Part shown: piece by piece, positions 1 to 8,436 of the stretch
Numbering within the stretch: the first letter of the stretch is position 1
How the letters are laid out: each line of letters starts with the position of its first letter
NCBI GenBank assembly: GCA_020356105.1
Contig: CP070634.1
Coordinates: 1,600,098 to 1,651,841 of the forward strand
DNA length: 51,744 nucleotides
Origin: Rhodospirillales bacterium
Lineage (GTDB): Bacteria > Pseudomonadota > Alphaproteobacteria > UBA8366 > JADFVY01
Direction: 5' to 3'
Translations under genes and position numbers: made by a program
Notes under the pieces: model-generated
What the model was told of the DNA's origin: nothing
Databases searched by the model: none
What the model saw: the letters and a program-made list of their open reading frames with translations, nothing else

Positions 1-1
1 C

Positions 2-1066
2 AAGGAAGAGGGCGAGGTCGTCGTCTATTCGTCGTCTTCGCGGATTGCCAAGGTCGCGGATGCGTTCATGGCGATCTATCCGGAGATCAAGGTGACCTCG
101 TTCGATCTCGGCTCGGTCCAGTCGGTCGAAAAGACCGTTCGTGAGCAGGACGCGGGACTCTACAACGCCGATATCGTCACGACCGGCGGGTCGGGACAGG
201 TCATCCATGAAATGCTGAACAAGAACAGGATCGTCAACTACGTGCCGGAGCATTACAAGGCGCGTATCCCGGCGGAGAACCGTGAGCCGCTGCTCGTCCG
301 CATCAACGAGGCGATGGTCTTCTTTTACAACGGCGAGGCCTATCCCGACAGGCAGCCGGCAACGAACATCTGGGAATTCACCGAGCCCAAATGGAAAGGC
401 CGGGTGGGAACGAAGAACCCGCTGTCGTCGCTCTCGACCTTCATGGGCTGGGCGACGTTCGCCGAGCACGCCGACGAGATGGCGGCGGCCTACAAGCGCC
501 ATACCGGCAAGGATATCGAACTGCACGAGGGTGTGCCGAATGCCGGTTACGAGTTCATCTATCGCATGCTCCGCAACGATCTGGTGATCTTCAAGTCGGG
601 CTCGAAGCTTGGTGGCGCATCCGGCAAGCCGGGCCAGGACAAGCCTCTGATCGGCTACAACAACATGACGCGCATCGCGGACAACGACGCCAAGGGTTAT
701 GTCGGCCGCTTCTTCGTCGAGCTGGACCCGGTCGCGAAGATCATCTATCCCACATACACGGCGATCGCCCGCCAGGCGCCGCATCCGAATGCCGCCAAGC
801 TCCTGACCGCCTATCTTCTGGGAAGCACGGAACTCAGCGCCGACACGCAGATCTCGAAGCCCTACAGCGAGGGTAGGAGCCTCGAGCTGCTACAGGGCCT
901 CGCGCCGTATTTCGACGCAGGTTCCGTCAGCCCGCGTGATGACGTGCCGTTTCCGGCAGGTGGCGAAGTCTGGGGCAAGATGAAGGGATGGACCGCAAAT
1001 CCCGATTTCCTGTGGAACGAGGGACCGAAAGTGCGAGATTTCTGGATCCAGGAGTCGCAGAGCTGA
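2..1066 (+). CDS. ABC transporter extracellular solute-binding protein (5'-truncated by window)
   Basis: Periplasmic binding protein of the iron/2-aminoethylphosphonate/polyamine class (bacterial extracellular solute-binding family 1/6/8). The reading frame is open from base 2 and begins with KEEGEVVVYSSSS, which matches the first beta strand seen just after the signal peptide in this family. The signal peptide and true start therefore lie upstream of the window. A first in-frame ATG at 68 would cut into the first domain and is not the start. Later segments such as TNIWEFTEPKWKGRVG and the C-terminal FLWNEGPKVRDFW look like the hinge and last helix. The ATPase gene begins 10 bases after the stop, so the two form one operon; the permease must lie upstream. 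The ligand cannot be told from sequence. Confidence 0.85.
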   Translation, partial: KEEGEVVVYSSSSRIAKVADAFMAIYPEIKVTSFDLGSVQSVEKTVREQDAGLYNADIVTTGGSGQVIHEMLNKNRIVNYVPEHYKARIPAENREPLLVRINEAMVFFYNGEAYPDRQPATNIWEFTEPKWKGRVGTKNPLSSLSTFMGWATFAEHADEMAAAYKRHTGKDIELHEGVPNAGYEFIYRMLRNDLVIFKSGSKLGGASGKPGQDKPLIGYNNMTRIADNDAKGYVGRFFVELDPVAKIIYPTYTAIARQAPHPNAAKLLTAYLLGSTELSADTQISKPYSEGRSLELLQGLAPYFDAGSVSPRDDVPFPAGGEVWGKMKGWTANPDFLWNEGPKVRDFWIQESQS

Positions 1067-1076
1067 CCGCCGACGT

Positions 1077-2183
1077 GTGGAGGCGCGTGTGGAGGAGATC
1101 CGACTCGAAGGGGTGCGCAAGACCTACGGACGGGAAGTCGCCGTCGCAGACCTCGATCTCAGGGTCGAACCGGGCGAGTTCCTGACCATTCTCGGCCCGT
1201 CCGGATGCGGCAAGACCACGACCCTTCGCATCATTGCAGGGTTGGAGGATCCGGACCGGGGCGATGTCCACCTCGGCGGCACGGTCGTGTTCTCGCGCGA
1301 GCGGGGTGTGATCGTGCCGCCCGAGCGGCGCAATCTCGGGCTGATCTTTCAGAGCTATGCGCTGTGGCCGCATATGACGGTCGCGCGCAACATCACGCTC
1401 GCCCTTCGGGAAAAGGGCCTGAGCCGCCAGGAGATCGAGGAGCGCCTTGTCTCTGCCCTTGAAAAGGTCCAGATGGATGCGTTTCGCGACCGCTACCCCT
1501 CGGAGTTGTCCGGCGGGCAGCAGCAGCGCGTAGCGGTCGCGCGCCTCATCGCGCTGAGACCGTCGTTCTTGTTGATGGACGAGCCGCTGTCCAATCTCGA
1601 TGCCATGCTGCGCATCGACATGCGCAGCGAGCTCAAGCAGTTGCATCGCGATCTCGGCGCGACGACGGTGTATGTCACGCACGACCAGATCGAGGCGCTG
1701 ACATTGTCCGATACGGTCGTGGTGATGGACAGGGGCGTGGTTCTCCAGAAAGCGACGCCGTTCGACATTTACCACCACCCATCGACACTGTTCGTCGCAG
1801 AATTCGTCGGGAACCCGCGGATCAACAGTTTTCAAACGCGACTGCGTCGAATGAATGGCGAGACCGTCGCCGATTTCGGCGACCTTACGGTCCCGCTGGC
1901 CGGCGAACCTGCGACCAAGCTTGACCACGTCATAGCCACCTTGCGTCCGGAGGACATCCGGATCTCGCAAGTCGAAAAACCCGGCTGGCTCAAGGGCCGC
2001 ATTTCCTCGATACAGCCGACCGGATCGGAAACAATCGTTCAAACCGAGTCGGCGCATTGCCGCTTCACGGTGCTGCAGTCCGGATTCTTTCAGGCCCGCC
2101 TCGACGACGACGTTTGGCTGCGCATCGAGTCCCGGTCGCTGAATCTCTTCGACCCCGAGACAGGCCGCAGCCTCGCTGTGTGA
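1077..2183 (+). CDS. ABC transporter ATP-binding protein (FbpC/PotA-like)
   Basis: ATPase subunit that powers the importer whose binding protein lies immediately upstream. Visible motifs in order: Walker A GPSGCGKT (residues 40-47), Q-loop Gln92 in FQSYALWPHM, signature LSGGQQQR (144-151), Walker B FLLMDEP (164-170), D-loop SNLD and H-loop His202. About 130 further residues form a TOBE-like C-terminal domain, as in the 350-370-residue MalK/PotA/FbpC group. The start is taken as GTG at 1077; a second in-frame GTG at 1089 is equally possible. No permease gene follows, since the next gene is on the other strand. Confident on family, unsure of substrate. Confidence 0.88.
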   Translation: MEARVEEIRLEGVRKTYGREVAVADLDLRVEPGEFLTILGPSGCGKTTTLRIIAGLEDPDRGDVHLGGTVVFSRERGVIVPPERRNLGLIFQSYALWPHMTVARNITLALREKGLSRQEIEERLVSALEKVQMDAFRDRYPSELSGGQQQRVAVARLIALRPSFLLMDEPLSNLDAMLRIDMRSELKQLHRDLGATTVYVTHDQIEALTLSDTVVVMDRGVVLQKATPFDIYHHPSTLFVAEFVGNPRINSFQTRLRRMNGETVADFGDLTVPLAGEPATKLDHVIATLRPEDIRISQVEKPGWLKGRISSIQPTGSETIVQTESAHCRFTVLQSGFFQARLDDDVWLRIESRSLNLFDPETGRSLAV

Positions 2184-2219
2184 TGTGAGGCGAAGGACGG
2201 GTTGCGCGGGGTCCCGGTC

Positions 2220-2894
2220 TCAGGGGAACAACGAACGACCGCTCGCCGCAAGCTGGTCGAGCAGTTCGCGCGCGAGTTCGAGCATCCATTGAGTGGGACC
2301 GTCGACCATGTCTTTCCCAAACATTCCGCGTTCGCGCCGCACGTGATCGAGAGCCGCCTTGAAGGTCGACCAGCGTTCGGGGAATTTTCCGTGAAGATAG
2401 AGCGCTGCGACCGTAACAGAACGACTCTGTCCGGCACGGCAATGGACGAGAACGTTTCCCGGCTGGTGAGGCGGATGATTGGGGGTCGACGGGCTGTCCT
2501 GGTGGAGCATGCCCTCCAGCGCGTGACAGGCCGCCAGCAGAAGACTCGGATGGTTGCCGGGGCCATCGATCATGCCGACCTTGGCGACCCGGACGGGAGC
2601 GAATCCGAAAATCCGAACGCTGCCGCCGGGATGGCCGGCCAGCGGCTGGTCGACGTAATTCACGTCCAAATTGACCGAGCAGTTCAGGACCGAGGTGATG
2701 CCGTGGTGGCGCAGCAGGTCTATATCACCTGCCGCAACCCTGTTGCCGATATAGAGGTCGACCGACCATTTGCCGAGCCTGCTCGCAACGCGGCTCATCG
2801 GCGGCAGCAGCGGAGATCCGATCACCTCGCCGTCCGTTTGGCCTACGGGCTTCTTGTCGCTTCTCGACCCCATTCGCGCGTCCTTGCTATTCAA
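2220..2894 (-). CDS. Dual-specificity (tyrosine-type) phosphatase family protein
   Basis: Predicted 224-residue cysteine-dependent phosphatase. The P-loop HCRAGQSRS (Cys152, Arg158) follows a beta strand VLV, exactly the HCxxGxxRS signature of dual-specificity phosphatases. The segment LYIGNRVAAGDIDLL with SVLNCSVN further on is the usual N-terminal DSP core (IGN...A.d...L...gIt.vlN). It has no signal peptide and should be cytoplasmic. The gene lies tail-to-tail with the ABC ATPase, 36 bases apart, so it is not in that operon. A role in dephosphorylating a ligand imported by the neighbouring transporter is only a guess. Two near starts exist (residues 1 and 8). Confidence 0.78.
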   Translation of the reverse strand: MNSKDARMGSRSDKKPVGQTDGEVIGSPLLPPMSRVASRLGKWSVDLYIGNRVAAGDIDLLRHHGITSVLNCSVNLDVNYVDQPLAGHPGGSVRIFGFAPVRVAKVGMIDGPGNHPSLLLAACHALEGMLHQDSPSTPNHPPHQPGNVLVHCRAGQSRSVTVAALYLHGKFPERWSTFKAALDHVRRERGMFGKDMVDGPTQWMLELARELLDQLAASGRSLFP

Positions 2895-3369
2895 TCAATC
2901 GGTGGGCCTCGTCGCCGAAATAGCGTGGCCGTGCAGTTCGCCGCCAAAGCGAAACGGGATACTCCCATCATCGCAATATGAAGTCACTCGGTTTCCTGCG
3001 CGGGTCAAACGCGGGTTTCGAACCCACAAGGTACGGGCCTTTTGAATGTCGCAGCGCGCTCGGGTTATTCCGATGCTGATCTTTTATGAAGCGCCCCCTT
3101 CTCGCGTGGTCTTGATAAATCCCAAGTCGACAGTCGGGGAAATGGCGGCAAGCGTCGTTCATCCGTTCCGCCCAGCCAACGACTTCGAGTTGGTGACCAG
3201 GTCGCGCTTAAACGTCACAGAGAATTTCCGAAGCGGGTCACGAACCGAAATTCGGAAGCGGGGCACCTCGACGCATTATCCGGCAATTCTTAGATCTGAC
3301 CAGAGCGGAAACCGGAACTCGGCATTGCTAACAATCGTGAACGCCGTGCCCATCGAGGTTTGAACAGGT
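2895..3369. other. Intergenic region, 475 bases, no gene seen
   Basis: No convincing coding frame. It marks the transition from GC-rich backbone to the less GC-rich accessory stretch. The only structured element noticed is a T-arm-like stem-loop read on the minus strand (GTGGG-TTCGAAA-CCCGC, about 3012-3028), without the rest of a tRNA. Confidence 0.5.
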
Positions 3370-4014
3370 TCAAAATTCAGATATTTTGGTGCCAAGCTCT
3401 CTGAAATCGCAGACTTTTATGGCTCCGTTGGGGGCCGGTTCCGAAACATTTTCCGGAATGAAAAAGGTTTTCATGCCGGCAGAAAGACCAGCTTGCACAC
3501 CCTTCGGACTGTCTTCGATCACAATACATTGGCTTGGGTTGGCCCCGAAATGTTGGGCGCATTTCAGATATGGTTCAGAAGATGGTTTAGGGTTCTGGAC
3601 ATCATCACGGCTAATACTGAATGGTGGCTCAACATCAGGAAATACAGCTTGAATATTGGCATCAACAAGAATTCGCTCGGAATTGGATACGAGCCCCATT
3701 TGAAAGCCCCGCAAGCTCAACTCACGCCATAAGCTTTGAGCGCCGTTCCTGAACCTAAGCTGCGCCGAATGGGCGAGGTAATAGTCTTGCTTTTGTGCTT
3801 TCCAGCTTTCCAGGGAAATCGGCAGATTCATCTCACTCTGCAGCCAGCCATGGGTTTCGTCAGTGCCCAATCCCAGTGTTGCCGTGTGAAGGTTATGCGG
3901 CGGGGAAAATCCATTGTTGCGCAAAACCCATTCTATCGCGCATTCATGAAGTGGCTCGCTATCTACCAGCGTGCCATCGATATCCCAAAGGATTGTGTTT
4001 ATAGGTGAAGCCAT
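3370..4014 (-). CDS. HAD-superfamily phosphatase/phosphoglucomutase-like hydrolase
   Basis: 214-residue HAD hydrolase of the beta-phosphoglucomutase/phosphoglycolate phosphatase subfamily. All four motifs are present: DIDGTLVDSEP with nucleophile Asp11 and acid Asp13, motif II Ser110 in LVSNSE, motif III Lys143 in NPKPSSEPY, and motif IV EDSPKG (Glu167, Asp168). The small helical cap between motifs I and II is of normal size. The start at 4014 has AAGGGA eight bases upstream. It likely dephosphorylates a sugar phosphate or related metabolite in the cytoplasm. Third codon positions use A/T more than in the backbone genes. Its neighbours are a glycerate-kinase remnant, an IS remnant and sugar genes, which suggests it once served a carbohydrate pathway. 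Confidence 0.85.
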   Translation of the reverse strand: MASPINTILWDIDGTLVDSEPLHECAIEWVLRNNGFSPPHNLHTATLGLGTDETHGWLQSEMNLPISLESWKAQKQDYYLAHSAQLRFRNGAQSLWRELSLRGFQMGLVSNSERILVDANIQAVFPDVEPPFSISRDDVQNPKPSSEPYLKCAQHFGANPSQCIVIEDSPKGVQAGLSAGMKTFFIPENVSEPAPNGAIKVCDFRELGTKISEF

Positions 4015-4189
4015 CGATATATTCCCTTGCGGGCTCTATTCTGTTTTCGTCATTTGACTTGATCAGAATTCCACGAAAATCATTCACGTTGACTTGTGTG
4101 GGGTCTGTTACGAGCAACTCATTTAGTGTGCTGACGACCTGATCTTGCCCCCAGGTTGGACCGGCCTGAGGCCGAACTTCTTCTTCCAC
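3959..4189 (-). pseudogene. C-terminal remnant of a MOFRL-family glycerate kinase/hydroxypyruvate reductase
   Basis: Residues from about 4141 down to 4061 read LNELLVTDPTQVNVNDFRGI, close to the conserved C-terminal end of MOFRL glycerate 2-kinases (LLvTGPTGTNVNDlrail). Here G-T-G-T has become D-T-Q-V, and nothing of the other roughly 400 residues is present. The frame then runs into the start of the HAD gene without a normal stop. I read this as the tail of a gene cut off by the adjacent IS-like sequence. The short open frame itself is unlikely to be a functional protein. Confidence 0.45.
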
Positions 4190-4223
4190 TGATCAGTCCC
4201 CACCAATCGATCCAGTTTCATTG

Positions 4224-4457
4224 TTAGTGCATTGACGAAATCTGGTCCATCGAGTTGGTCGCCTCAGTTGCGGGTGGCCAGTTACCATTGAAGCTCTCAC
4301 AGTAACCGGTTTTCCTGCCCGACCCGGGATCGATAATCGGGGCATTGCCTTCCGCCGACTGCGCTTGAAGGTCAAGGACCGTCCCTGGCGCGATCAGCCG
4401 GTTTTCGTAGAATCTTCCCGATACTGAGGTGAAGGAACGCAAATCGGTGGAAGGCAA
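4224..4457 (-). pseudogene. IS3-family transposase (OrfB) fragment
   Basis: The translated segment DPGSGRKTGYCESFNGN resembles the DDE-domain signature of IS3-type OrfB (PGSPWENGYcESFNGrLRDE), which carries the last catalytic glutamate. Conservation stops abruptly on both sides and no OrfA or terminal inverted repeats were found. This is therefore a degenerate relic, next to a truncated glycerate-kinase tail and a truncated ABC ATPase. It supports past transposition and deletion at this place. Confidence 0.45.
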
Positions 4458-4539
4458 CTACGTGCTCTTCGCCCGCCGACTGAAGACTGAACCCGCCTCA
4501 AGGCGGAAAGCACACGTCTTGACTCCGAAGAGATCTCGC

Positions 4540-5090
4540 CCTCCTACTTGGGAGCGCTGAAAAAGCGCTCTTCATTGGGCGCGGACCTGGAAACCACCGT
4601 GAAATACGTGACCCACAACTAGGTTGAGGCCATGACCTTGGCCGACAAGATCGTGGTACTGTTGGATGGGCTGATCATGCAGGTGCGCAGTCCGCGCCGC
4701 CTATACGACCGGCCCGACAAGTTGTTTGGCGCCGAATTCATTGGTAGCACCAAGATGAACGTCCTGAGCCGCGCCACCGAGGGCGCGACCTTCCAGTTGC
4801 CCGGCCATGGCGCGGGCGCCTTCGGCGGCGGCGACGTTGCCACCCAATTCGGCATCCGCCCCGAACATATCGCGGTTGTCGACGCGGATCAGGGCCATTG
4901 CACCGGGAAGATCAAGGTCGCCGAATACCTCACCGCGGATACTTTCTCCTACGTCGACTCCGCGGGTCTTCGCACCCTGATCGTTCGAACCGACGGCAGC
5001 GAAGGAGACCGACGCGGCCAAGTGGTCGGGCTCAGGATCGACGATCCGAAAACCTACTTATTCGACGATGAGGAGCGCACAATCCGTTGA
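4540..5090 (+). pseudogene. Broken sugar/polyol ABC transporter ATPase (MalK/UgpC-like)
   Basis: Only the last part of an ATPase is present. About 4551-4632 reads LGALKKRSSLGADLETTVKY then VTHN, an in-frame TAG at 4620, then VEAMTLADK. Intact relatives have VTHDQVEAMTLAD, so the H-loop region has D-to-N and Q-to-stop changes. The Walker A, signature and Walker B motifs are missing upstream. The rest (YDRPDKLFGAEFIGSTKMN and a TOBE-like domain with FGIRPEHI) stays open to 5090. It would be non-functional. It directly precedes the lyxose isomerase gene and is probably a relic of a pentose/polyol importer that supplied it. Confidence 0.75.
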
Positions 5091-5134
5091 CCCCGGATAG
5101 GGTCTCGGAAACATGCATGACGAGGAAGCCTTCA

Positions 5135-5827
5135 ATGAAGCGATCAGAAGTCAATGACATCATCCGCGAAGCAGACCAGTTTATGCGGTCTTTCGGGTTC
5201 TTACTGCCACCCTTCGCCTATTATTCTGTAGACGATATGCAGCGTCGGCGAACGGAGATCGATGCTATCGTCGAAGCCCGGCTGGGGTGGGACATCACCG
5301 ACTACGGCGTCGGCGATTTCGATAAAACAGGCTTGTTTCTATTCACACTACGCAACGGCTCGCTCGAGGACCTGAAACACGGCATGGGCATGTGCTATGC
5401 GGAAAAAATCATGATTTCGCGCAAGGATCAACTCTGCCCGATGCATCGCCATATGGTCAAAACGGAAGATATCATCAACCGGGGTGGCGCCCGGTTGGCC
5501 ATAAAGATGTATGGCTCGGGCCCGGATGGTGGGCGCGATCCAGACGCGCGGGTGACGGTTCTTAGTGACGGGATCGCGCGGACCGTGGCGGGCGGAGACG
5601 TTCTTCTCCTGGAACCTGGCGAGAGCGTCACGCTGCGGCCTGGGGATTGGCATGCCTTCTGGGGCGAGGGGGGAGACACACTGGTCGGCGAGGTCTCCAC
5701 GGTGAACGACGACCGCACGGATAACGTCTTCAGTGAACCGATCGGCCGGTTTTCCGAAATCGAGGAAGACGAAGATCCGCTGCACTTATTGGTCTCGGAT
5801 TACGAAAACTGGCTCACGGACCAATGA
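5135..5827 (+). CDS. D-lyxose ketol-isomerase
   Basis: 230-residue cupin-type isomerase that interconverts D-lyxose and D-xylulose (EC 5.3.1.15 family), a cytoplasmic entry step into the pentose phosphate route. Family landmarks: N-terminal MKRSEVNDIIREAD, GWDITDYGVGDF, CYAEKIMISR, metal-binding CPMHRHMVKTEDI (His104, His106, Glu111), then WHAFWGEGG with His173 as the fourth ligand, and GEVSTVNDD. The ATG at 5135 is preferred because GAGGAA lies nine bases upstream and relatives start with MKRSE. Upstream in-frame starts at 5087 (TTG) and 5117 extend beyond the family. It appears intact although the transporter ATPase before it is broken. Confidence 0.88.
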   Translation: MKRSEVNDIIREADQFMRSFGFLLPPFAYYSVDDMQRRRTEIDAIVEARLGWDITDYGVGDFDKTGLFLFTLRNGSLEDLKHGMGMCYAEKIMISRKDQLCPMHRHMVKTEDIINRGGARLAIKMYGSGPDGGRDPDARVTVLSDGIARTVAGGDVLLLEPGESVTLRPGDWHAFWGEGGDTLVGEVSTVNDDRTDNVFSEPIGRFSEIEEDEDPLHLLVSDYENWLTDQ

Positions 5828-6436
5828 TCCGGTGTTGCGGCAGAGCCCTCATCGATATGATTTCCCAACGCCTTGCCGACGGCAGGGAGGGTTTCCCGCC
5901 AGTGACCGGTAACGCAGTGTTTTATACTGTATCTGCGCTGGGGCGGTTAAGAGATTGGCTCTGCCCCCGTTAGAAGCGCTGACACGAAACGGTGGCGATC
6001 CGCCCAACACGGATTCGTCGACGGTAGGACTGATGGCAGCGCTGTGAGAGCGACGATTCTCGTCTTATGCGTGATATCGAGGGTATCTGAAAAAGCGCCG
6101 ATGGTGCCGGTTCGCCCGCCGCCGTGGAAACAGTCAGCTAAGGGTCACGAGCGGACCCCAAGCGTCAAACCGAAACTAGTCCGCTAAGCGGCGTTGAGCG
6201 GACACCGGGACTTGAGATGTCGGTTTAGAGGCACAAAGCGGAACCCATCTAGCGCCTGGCCGAATCGGTGCTCATAGCCAGAATAAGGCATCGGCAATCA
6301 AGCAAGCTCAGCTGGTCTCTGAAGACGCGCATGACCTTGAGAGCGTCTCCTGGCACCAGATCGATATACTTTCTGCCCGGACAGCCCTAACATCCTCGCC
6401 GAAAACCAATACACGCAAATCTGATTTGGTCTCAAA
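5828..6436. other. Intergenic region of about 600 bases with AGCGGAC-type repeats
   Basis: No coding frame is credible. A 7-bp stem (CCTTGCC/GGCAGGG, 5871-5887) lies just after the isomerase gene but has no T-run. An inverted repeat GTCCGCT...AGCGGAC spans about 6179-6203. The remainder includes copy 1 of the intergenic repeat annotated separately. Confidence 0.5.
6142..6285. repeat. Intergenic repeat, copy 1
   Basis: Begins GGGTCACGAGCGG and about 65 bases later continues GGGACTTGAG, GTCGGTTTAG, CAAAGCGGAACC, then CGGTGCTCATAGCCAGAA. The same blocks in the same order and near-equal spacing occur at about 8499-8640. It contains repeated AGCGGA words, partly inverted. Confidence 0.65.
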
Positions 6437-7246
6437 ATGCCAATATTTCTGGATCGCCATGACCTGAGTGGTCTCACGGCCGCGGATATCGCCGAAGCTC
6501 ACCGCAGGGACCTAGAGGTACAGGAAAAATACGGTGTCAAGTTTATGACCTATTGGTTTGATGAGGAGCGCGGAACTGGATTCTGCCTCATCGACGCTCC
6601 TGATATCAAAACGGCCATGCGCGTACACGATGAGGCCCATGGTGATGTGGCTGTCGAGGTCATCGAGGTTGATCTTTCCGCCGTTGAAGCATTTCTCGGC
6701 CGAGTCGCCGATCCTCCATCCGCAGCGGACAATACGCAGAAACTTGACGCGGCATTCCGCTCGATCATGTTCACAGACATCGCCGACTCCACCGCCATGA
6801 CCGAAAGGCTCGGTGATGACCGGTCAGTTGAAATGGTCCGAGCGCATGATGCTATCGTGCGCCGCGCATTGACAGACTTTGGAGGGCGGGAGGTGAAGCA
6901 CTTAGGTGACGGCATCATGGCGTCAGTCGACAATATCGACGCGGGGGTGAAGTGCGCGCAATCGATACAGTTGGCACTCGACGCCTTCAATCTTGCGAGC
7001 GCTGAAAAGCTACGTGTACGTATCGGGCTGGATGCGGGCGAACCCGTTGAAGACAGCAACGACCTTTTCGGGGCGACCGTCCAAATGGCCGCTCGACTTT
7101 GCGCTGAAGCCAGACCGGATACCATCGTGATTTCTGAAAAGGTTCGAGGATTGTTATCCGGTGGATTCGCGCTGTCTGAGTTGGGCACTCGAAAGCTCAA
7201 AGGCTTCATCGACCCGGTCAACATTTATGAAGTCGATTGGCGGTAG
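6437..7246 (+). CDS. DUF4242 domain fused to a class III adenylate/guanylate cyclase
   Basis: 269 residues. Residues 1-85 match the DUF4242 fold (MPIFLDRHDL...EKYGVKFMTYWFDEE...GFCLIDAPD...VHDEAHG), a small ferredoxin-like domain; a characterised Streptomyces member binds nickel. Residues 105-269 are a class III cyclase domain: metal ligands Asp114 (FTDIADST) and Asp158 (HLGDGIMA), purine-selecting Lys154 and Asp209 as in ATP cyclases, and transition-state Arg220. The usual transition-state Asn is Gln216 (FGATVQMAAR), a change I recall as common in this bacterial subgroup. It should make cAMP in the cytoplasm. It is monocistronic, followed by a clear terminator, and carries accessory-type base composition. 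Confidence 0.85.
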   Translation: MPIFLDRHDLSGLTAADIAEAHRRDLEVQEKYGVKFMTYWFDEERGTGFCLIDAPDIKTAMRVHDEAHGDVAVEVIEVDLSAVEAFLGRVADPPSAADNTQKLDAAFRSIMFTDIADSTAMTERLGDDRSVEMVRAHDAIVRRALTDFGGREVKHLGDGIMASVDNIDAGVKCAQSIQLALDAFNLASAEKLRVRIGLDAGEPVEDSNDLFGATVQMAARLCAEARPDTIVISEKVRGLLSGGFALSELGTRKLKGFIDPVNIYEVDWR

Positions 7247-7350
7247 TTAGCCGCAAACAGGCTCTTCACGCCTTGACTGATGACTCTTCGACTATTTTCC
7301 CGGGCAACAGCATAGATCGATCAGAACCGACGCGAATTCAGCCAATAGCC

Positions 7351-7375
7351 ACAGGCCCCTATCGGGCCTGTTTTC
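7351..7375 (+). terminator. Rho-independent terminator after the cyclase gene
   Basis: A perfect 8-bp stem ACAGGCCC/GGGCCTGT closes a 5-base loop (CTATC) and is followed by TTTT, about 105 bases after the cyclase stop codon. It separates the cyclase from the nitrilase gene. Confidence 0.75.
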
Positions 7376-7488
7376 ACCCGAGCCTTTCGCTTTTTGGCTT
7401 ATGGTTTTTGCCTCTTCCTGTCGTTGTCTGCTATCCCGACATCACTTGTTGAGTTAGTTCTCTTCTTCATCGAACAGAATAGGGCGCC

Positions 7489-8436
7489 ATGGATACGAAA
7501 ATTGCCATTTGCCAAAAACCGCCGGTGCTTCTCGACCTGAGGGCAACAATCGAACGAACGCTTCAATCACTTGATGAGGCGGCAAATGCGGGGGCAAAGC
7601 TGGTTGTCTTTCCTGAAGCTTATCTTCCCGGATACCCGACGTGGATATGGCGACTGCGCCCGGGGGGCGATATGGAACTCGGCAACGCGATTCATACTGA
7701 ATTGCGAAACAATTCGGTCGATATCTCCGCAGGTGACCTCAATCCGATTTGTGAATTCGCCTCGAAACACGAAACCGTTGTGGTAATTGGACTCCACGAA
7801 ATTGATTCGGAATTCAGCGGCACGACGTTGTTTAACACCGTCGTGATTATTGGACCCGATGGCTCGATCTTAAATCGCCACCGCAAGTTAATGCCTACGA
7901 ACCCCGAGCGGATGGTTTGGGGCTTTGGTGATGCTAGCGGCTTGAGGGTGGTTGATACGCCGGTCGGCCGGATCGGCTGCCTTATCTGCTGGGAGAGTTA
8001 TATGCCGCTAGCGCGCAGTGCTCTCTATGCGCAGAACATTGATATCTACGTAGCGCCGACTTGGGATTGCGGCGAGACTTGGCAAGCTTCAATGAACCAT
8101 ATTGCTCGCGAGGGCGGATGTTGGGTTCTGAGTACGGCAACGGCACTTCAGGGATCCGATATACCCGAAACATTCCCTGAACGAGACAGGCTGTTCAAGA
8201 AAGATGAATGGGTGAACGCAGGCGATGCGATTGTCGTCAAGCCATTTGGCGGTATCGTCGCCGGGCCGCTCCATAAGGAAAAGGGAATACTGTATGGAAC
8301 TGTCGATCCGGAGGCGGCGCGCAATTCACGGAAATCCCTCGACGTAGCAGGGCATTACGGACGCTCAGATATATTTCATCTCAAGGTCGATCGCCGTCCC
8401 ATGCCGCCGGTCAAATTCGTTGACGGGAATGGTTAG
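7489..8436 (+). CDS. Nitrilase-family carbon-nitrogen hydrolase
   Basis: 315-residue member of the true nitrilase branch (EC 3.5.5.1 type), converting an organic nitrile to a carboxylic acid and ammonia. The catalytic triad is visible: Glu43 in VVFPEAYLPGYP, Lys133 in NRHRKLMPTNPER and Cys167 in GCLICWESYMPLAR. The CWE motif, FPEA.LPGYP and the H-R-K-L-x-PT block separate nitrilases from amidases in this superfamily. Later blocks WQASMNHIAREG and GGIVAGPL also fit. It is cytoplasmic, with spiral-forming assembly likely as in the family. It stands alone between a terminator and a repeat-bearing gap. Its substrate is unknown; arylacetonitriles, aliphatic nitriles and cyanide are all handled within the family. 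Confidence 0.9.
   Translation: MDTKIAICQKPPVLLDLRATIERTLQSLDEAANAGAKLVVFPEAYLPGYPTWIWRLRPGGDMELGNAIHTELRNNSVDISAGDLNPICEFASKHETVVVIGLHEIDSEFSGTTLFNTVVIIGPDGSILNRHRKLMPTNPERMVWGFGDASGLRVVDTPVGRIGCLICWESYMPLARSALYAQNIDIYVAPTWDCGETWQASMNHIAREGGCWVLSTATALQGSDIPETFPERDRLFKKDEWVNAGDAIVVKPFGGIVAGPLHKEKGILYGTVDPEAARNSRKSLDVAGHYGRSDIFHLKVDRRPMPPVKFVDGNG

Noticed and set aside
927..2057. Long minus-strand open frame opposite the ABC ATPase
   Set aside because: Antisense to a well-supported gene; GC-rich codon position creates a chance open frame, no domain visible.
7237..7452. 71-codon frame after the cyclase gene
   Set aside because: It spans the terminator and has no ribosome site or recognisable product.
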